A DNA stretch of 64,000 nucleotides. It comes from Chlorops oryzae (taxonomy: Eukaryota > Arthropoda > Insecta > Diptera > Chloropidae). Position 1 is the stretch's first letter; every line of letters starts with the position of its first letter. The position numbers and the translations under genes are program-made. Below are positions 58,541-64,000 of this stretch, in pieces. The stretch covers positions 29,586,959-29,650,958 of the forward strand of contig CM035808.1 in the NCBI GenBank assembly GCA_020466095.1. The letters run 5' to 3'. The notes under the pieces are model-generated. The model did no database searches. It saw nothing but the letters and a program-made list of their open reading frames with translations, and had not been told where the DNA came from.

Positions 58541-60631
58541 ATAGATAGTAGGCTGGGTCGTTTTAACGAAAGTTCTATGATCGCGTTGGAATAGTAAAAT
58601 TATGTTTCCTTATGTATAAAAAATAATTTTGTGTAAAAAAAAATTCAAAATAAGCTGCATCTTCATACCGCGCAAGCGGATTGAAAGTTGGAAAAAGAAA
58701 TTTATATGAGATTTTTCCGACTTCAATGATAAAATTTAGAATTTCTCAGCTTTAATCTCATTTTTTAAATACATTATGTTCCCAGATATTTTTGGTCATA
58801 AAACTATCTTTCAAAGGAAAGCAACGAAACTACGATCGACCAAAATTTTACGGAGATATGGTCGAAGAAACTCAGACCTGAGGAAATTGCTCCAAGACAT
58901 GCCAAAAATGTGTTCGAACCTATCAATTTTGTAACCATTTGGAAGAAGGCATATGGCCATTTCAAAAAAATCTTCCTTGAAGAAAATCGGTTATTTCATA
59001 AGGTTGTTATAACAATTTATATATTTATCTATTTATCGGTTTCATTTCAGAACGTGCCCTGAAAAAAAAGTCCATGAAAGTTTAAAATCCTTCTACTTGA
59101 GCTCGAACAGGAAAAAACAACGCTCAATTACGAATATAGATTTTTTAAATCGGTTCACAGAAACCAAAATTACACGGCTTTGAAATTGGACAATTTATTA
59201 TTTTTTAAATCCTGTGTTAGTTAAAAAAAAATGCCGAAAAGTATACTACATTTTTTTTTTGATTCGATAATGAGCTCATGTTTTGGGAAAAATATATAGC
59301 AAAGTCATACCCGACAAACTCTGTGTCGAGGGTATATGGCATTTTTTCGTCCGTACTCGAGATAGACTTAAAAAAAATTTATATAGAAATGGTTAGTATT
59401 TATCCAAAAAATTCCCTATATTCAATTGCGGTTCCTTAAAAACTGTGTCCGATGGGTATATGCACTTTGTGTTTTGTTTGTAACACCCAAACTCAGTTGA
59501 GATAGACCATACAAAAAAATGTATAGAAATGATAAGCGACACCAGACGATTCCGTGTAGCCATGTCAGCCTGAATCGTCTGTGACGTCTGTCAGTCCGTC
59601 TGTCTTGTATACAGTTTTTTTTATCGAAGGAGTTGAGCTATCTTGATGAAAATTGATATCGTACTCACAAGCACATGAGTAATGAACAAGTTCGAGTATG
59701 GAACCGATCGGAACATTTTAGGGTACCTCCAGTACTAGGGTCTTGTCTGCGAAAATCACTAACCATTTCTATATAAATTTTTTTTAAGTCTATCTCGAGT
59801 ACGGACGAAAAAATGCCATATACCCTCGACACAGAGTTTGTCGGGTATGACTTTGCTATATATTTTTCCCAAAACATGAGCTCATTATCGAATCAAAAAA
59901 AAAATGTAGTATACTTTTCGGACATTTTTTTTTAACTAACACAGGATTTAAAAAATAATAAATTGTCCAATTTCAAAGCCGTGTAATTTGGTTTCTGTGA
60001 ACCGATTTAAAAAATCTATAGTCGTAATTGAGCGTTGTTTTTTCCTGTTCGAGCTCAAGTAGAAGGATTTTAAACTTTCATGGACTTTTTTTTCAGGGCA
60101 CGTTCTGAAATGAAACCGATAAATAGATAAATATATAAATTGTTATAACAACCTTATGAAATAACCGATTTTCTTCAAGGAAGATTTTTTTGAAATGGCA
60201 ATATGCCTTCTTCCAAATGGTTACAAAATTGATAGGTTCGAACACATTTTTGGCATGTCTTGGAGCAATTTCCTCAGGTCTGAGTTTCTTCGACCATATC
60301 TCCGTAAAATTTTAGTCGATCGTAGTTTCGTTGCTTTCCTTTGAAAGATAGTTTTATGACCAAAAATATCTGGGAACATAATGTATTTAAAAAATGAGAT
60401 TAAAGCTGAGAAATTCTAAATTTTATCATTGAAGTCGGAAAAATCTCATATAAATTTCTTTTTCCAACTTTCAATCCGCTTGCGCGGTATGAAGATGCAG
60501 CTTATTTTGAATTTTTTTTTACACAAAATTATTTTTTATACATAAGGAAACATAATTTTACTATTCCAACGCGATCATACAACTTTTTTGTTTTTTTCAT
60601 ATAAGAACGACCCACCCTAATAGATAGAGAC
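58541..60631. repeat. ~2.1-kb palindrome (foldback element), copy 1
   Basis: Arms 58,541-59,397 and 59,758-60,631 are near-identical inverted copies around a 360-bp unique centre, for example CGCGCAAGCGGATTGAAAG with CTTTCAATCCGCTTGCGCG. The arms carry TACCCGACAAACTCTGTGTC then GAGGGTATA, itself palindromic. The centre has CTGTCAGTCCGTCTGTCTTG then a TTTATCGAAGGAGTTGAGC motif like repeat C. No intact ORF. Likely a transposon-derived inverted repeat. Confidence 0.9.
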
Positions 60632-60661
60632 TAAGGCAAAAGGAGTTATTTTAAACAATCA

Positions 60662-60882
60662 GCCCGATTTTACATATTCCTGTGGAGTTTTTCTCTGTGG
60701 GTTCGAAGAAATTCATTAATTCTAAGCATACTGAGAATATAAAGGGATTATAAAGGGAACAGGGACTTCGAACGTTTTTAAGCAAACATCATAGCATTCT
60801 TTTTATTATTGACATTAAGAATACTTAATTTTTTTGGCGAGAAAAATTTCCAGGGAAAAAACTCGCGGGGTATATTTTTATG
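60662..60882 (+). mobile_element. MITE family E relative
   Basis: CAGCCCGATTTTACATATTC at the left, TTTTTGGCGAGAAAAATTTCC and ACTCGCGGGG at the right. Duplicated at 63,648-63,868 as part of the tandem duplication. Confidence 0.6.
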
Positions 60883-61059
60883 TATAATATGTTCGAATAT
60901 TCATTATTGAGTGGCAATTTCATGTATACATTAGGAATAAATTCGCCCATCTTTGTAACCTTTGTAAACCGAAGAAACTAATGCGTCAATCATATGCAAC
61001 TAAAAACGTCCAAGAAACTGTGTTTTTTAACCTCTCCCTACGTCTCTCCATACTTCGCC

Positions 61060-61722
61060 TCTCTTTATGACTTTCTCACTCTCTCCACTCTCTCTCTCTA
61101 TCTCTCTCTCTCTCTCTCACTCTCTCTCTCTCACTCTCACACACTCTCTTTCTCTCTCACTCTCTCTCTCACTCTCTCTCTCTCTCTCTCTCTCACTCTC
61201 TCACTCTCTCTCTCTCACTCTCACACTCTCTCACTCTCTCTCCCTCTCTTACCGTCTCTCTCCCTCTCTCCCCCTCCTTCCCTCGCCCACCCTCTCCATC
61301 CCTCTCTTACACTCTCTCACCCACATTCTCCCTCTCTCACCCTCTCTCACCCTCACCCAACCAATTCCACCATCTATCTCCCTCTCTCACACTTTCTCCC
61401 ACTCACTCACCCTCTCTCCCATTCACTCACCCTCTCTCCCATTCACTCACCCTCTCTCCCACTCACTCTCCCACTCACTCACCCACTCACTCACCCTCTC
61501 TCCCACTCACTCGCCCTCTCTGTCACGCTCTGTTCCACTCTCTCTTTCGTTGTCTCTCTCACTCACTCACTCAATCTCACTGATTCACTCCCTCCCATAA
61601 GGTGGGTGTCTTCCTGTGTCTTCCTCTGTTTTCCTCCCTCTTCCTCTGTCTTAATCTTTCTTCCTCCGTCTTCCTTTGACTTTTTCTGTATTTTTCCGTC
61701 TTTTCTCCATCTTCCTCTGTCT
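61060..61722 (+). repeat. CT/CACTC-rich satellite-like tract
   Basis: About 660 bp of CTCTCTCTCAC, CTCCCACTCACTCAC and finally CTTCCTCTGT units. Its two long open frames (Leu/Ser/His/Pro only) are products of the repeat, not genes. It sits exactly between the two copies of the 3-kb duplication. Confidence 0.95.
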
Positions 61723-61725
61723 TCC

Positions 61726-63617
61726 AAGCGGATTGAAAGTTGAAAAAGAAATTTATATGAGATTTTTCCGACTTCAATGATAAAATTTAGAATTTCTCAG
61801 CTTTAATCTCATTTTTTAAATACATTATGTTCCCAGATATTTTGGTCATAAAACTATCTTTCAAAGGAAAGCAACGAAACTACGATCGACCAAAATTTTA
61901 CGGAGATATGGTCGAAGAAACTCAGACCTGAGGAAATTGCTCCAAGACATGCCAAAAATGTGTTCGAACCTATCAATTTTGTAACCATTTGGAAGAAGGC
62001 ATATGGCCATTTCAAAAAAATCTTCCTTGAAGAAAATCGGTTATTTCATAAGGTTGTTATAACAATTTATATATTTATCTATTTATCGGTTTCATTTCAG
62101 AACGTGCCCTGAAAAAAAAGTCCATGAAAGTTTAAAATCCTTCTACTTGAGCTCGAACAGGAAAAAACAACGCTCAATTACGAATATAGATTTTTTAAAT
62201 CGGTTCACAGAAACCAAAATTACACGGCTTTGAAATTGGACAATTTATTATTTTTAAATCCTGTGTTAGTTAAAAAAAAATGCCGAAAAGTATACTACAT
62301 TTTTTTTTTGATTCGATAATGAGCTCATGTTTTGGGAAAAATATATAGCAAAGTCATACCCGACAAACTCTGTGTCGAGGGTATATGGCATTTTTTCGTC
62401 CGTACTCGAGATAGACTTAAAAAAAATTTATATAGAAATGGTTGTATTTCACCAAAAATCCTATATGAGTCCAAAAATTTCGCGGGTTCTATAACTTGTT
62501 CGTTATATTGCTTTGGTGTTAATTTAACACCAGAACCAATCTTGATAAGACAAAAAATTATAAAAAGAACGACCAGCAGATCCGTAGCAGACAGCCGCTG
62601 TCTACCGAATCTCCCTGTTGTACGTTTTTTATCAGAGTTACTATTATAAATTTTGTATGCTACTCAAATGGCTGGTAAAACCAACAATCATATGACCCAT
62701 CGGAACATTTAAAGACCCAATTAATTATGGATTTTGCTGAAAATACAACCATTTCTATATAAATTTTTTTTAAGTCTATCTCGAGTACGGACGAAAAAAT
62801 GCCATATACCCTCGACACAGAGTTTGTCGGGTATGACTTTGCTATATATTTTTCCCAAAACATGAGCTCATTATCGAATCAAAAAAAAAATGTAGTATAC
62901 TTTTCGGAATTTTTTTTTAACTAACACAGGATTTAAAAAATAATAAATTGTCCAATTTCAAAGCCGTGTAATTTGGTTTCTGTGAACCGATTTAAAAAAT
63001 CTATAGTCGTAATTGAGCGTTGTTTTTTCCTGTTCGAGCTCAAGTAGAAGGATTTTAAACTTTCATGGACTTTTTTTTCAGGGCACGTTCTGAAATGAAA
63101 CCGATAAATAGATAAATATATAAATTGTTATAACAACCTTATGAAATAACCGATTTTCTTCAAGGAAGATTTTTTTGAAATGGCAATATGCCTTCTTCCA
63201 AATGGTTACAAAATTGATAGGTTCGAACACATTTTTGGCATGTCTTGGAGCAATTTCCTCAGGTCTGAGTTTCTTCGACCATATCTCCGTAAAATTTTGG
63301 TCGATCGTAGTTTCGTTGCTTTCCTTTGAAAGATAGTTTTATGACCAAAAATATCTGGGAACATAATGTATTTAAAAAATGAGATTAAAGCTGAGAAATT
63401 CTAAATTTTATCATTGAAGTCGGAAAAATCTCATATAAATTTCTTTTTCCAACTTTCAATCCGCTTGCGCGGTATGAAGATGCAGCTTATTTTGAATTTT
63501 TTTTTACACAAAATTATTTTTTATACATAAGGAAACATAATTTTACTATTCCAACGCGATCATACAACTTTTTTGTTTTTTTCATATAAGAACGACCCAC
63601 CCTAATAGATAGAGACT
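61726..63617. repeat. Palindrome copy 2, left arm truncated by the CT tract
   Basis: Left arm 61,726-62,444 begins abruptly at AAGCGGATTGAAAG (equals 58,674 onward), so the first ~130 bp are missing. Right arm 62,749-63,617. The centre (62,445-62,748) differs from copy 1. The offset to copy 1 is 3,052 bp on the left arm and 2,985 bp at the right flank. Confidence 0.9.
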
Positions 63618-64000
63618 AAGGCAAAAGGAGTTATTTTAAACAATCAGCCCGATTTTACATATTCCTGTGGAGTTTTTCTCTGTGGGTTCGAAGAAATTCA
63701 TTAATTCTAAGCATACTGAGAATATAAAGGGATTATAAAGGGAACAGGGACTTCGAACGTTTTTAAGCAAACATCATAGCATTCTTTTTATTATTGACAT
63801 TAAGAATACTTAATTTTTTTGGCGAGAAAAATTTCCAGGGAAAAAACTCGCGGGGTATATTTTTATGTATAATATGTTCGAATATTCATTATTGAGTGGC
63901 AATTTCATGTATACATTAGGAATAAATTCGCCCATCTTTGTAACCTTTGTAAACCGAAGAAACTAATGCGTCAATCATATGCAACTAAAAACGTCCAAGA
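63618..64000 (+). repeat. Duplicated flank running off the window end
   Basis: Matches 60,632-61,015 at an offset of about 2,985 bp, including the family-E MITE (63,648-63,868). In copy 1 this flank leads into the CT tract, so another CT tract may follow beyond the window. Confidence 0.9.

Noticed and set aside
60994..61743. Two long overlapping + strand ORFs (249 and 177 aa)
   Set aside because: They are almost only Leu, Ser, His and Pro, produced by the CT/CACTC tract; stop codons are excluded by the repeat itself.

Overview
The window looks like genomic DNA from a higher fly (Diptera; Brachycera, possibly a tephritid or other acalyptrate). Evidence: AT-rich intergenic DNA, GT/AG introns from 61 bp to over 7 kb, A-rich start contexts, and gene families typical of insects. 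The most telling repeats are INE-1/DINE-1-like ones ending in TATACCC, with GACGGACAGACGGAC tracts and repeated 'gggcgtgg' blocks. There are no operons and no bacterial or phage signals. The species assignment is inference.

Five protein genes could be assembled exon by exon, each with matching splice phases and recognisable family signatures. (1) The 3' part of an M13 neprilysin-type zinc endopeptidase, + strand, 282-10305 (eight exons; the 5' end lies before the window). (2) A two-exon SLC17/sialin-like anion transporter of 561 aa, - strand, 23984-25752. (3) A two-exon, 245-aa aldehyde-dehydrogenase-related protein that appears to have lost the catalytic cysteine, - strand, 27892-28695. (4) A four-exon homologue of the type-1 angiotensin II receptor-associated protein (AGTRAP), + strand, 31276-40446, with a 7.4-kb intron full of repeats. 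(5) A five-exon group III secreted phospholipase A2, - strand, 44646-47494. The genes look unrelated in function; this is ordinary fly gene spacing, not a pathway cluster. A weak candidate first exon lies at 54549-54718 (-).

Most of the window is repetitive. From 11.62 to 22.74 kb is a satellite: about 62 head-to-tail copies of a ~154-bp AT-rich monomer, then a sharp switch at ~21,283 to about ten more divergent copies in the opposite orientation. Next to it are a TA-flanked MITE and a 9-bp minisatellite (TTGCATATG) that itself switches strand. Elsewhere there are many small non-autonomous DNA transposons: TA-flanked elements with CAGT ends, TA-flanked palindromes with CAGGGTG ends, and other inverted-repeat elements. 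Some are nested. At 41.1 kb a 111-bp MITE sits in another MITE with an exact TAA duplication; at 26.5 kb a 1.1-kb palindrome splits another element. Two copies of a tRNA-derived SINE with A and B boxes lie at 35.25 and 52.19 kb.

The AGTRAP gene is bracketed by direct ~0.9-kb repeats (29.2 and 42.1 kb). A second long direct repeat pair (37.8 and 49.0 kb) begins next to (GAT)n tracts. The last 5.5 kb holds a ~2.1-kb palindrome plus flank, duplicated in tandem (~3.0-kb period) across a CT-rich tract and running off the window end. I found no CRISPR, no RNA gene other than the SINE tRNA-like heads, and no intact transposase or reverse transcriptase.
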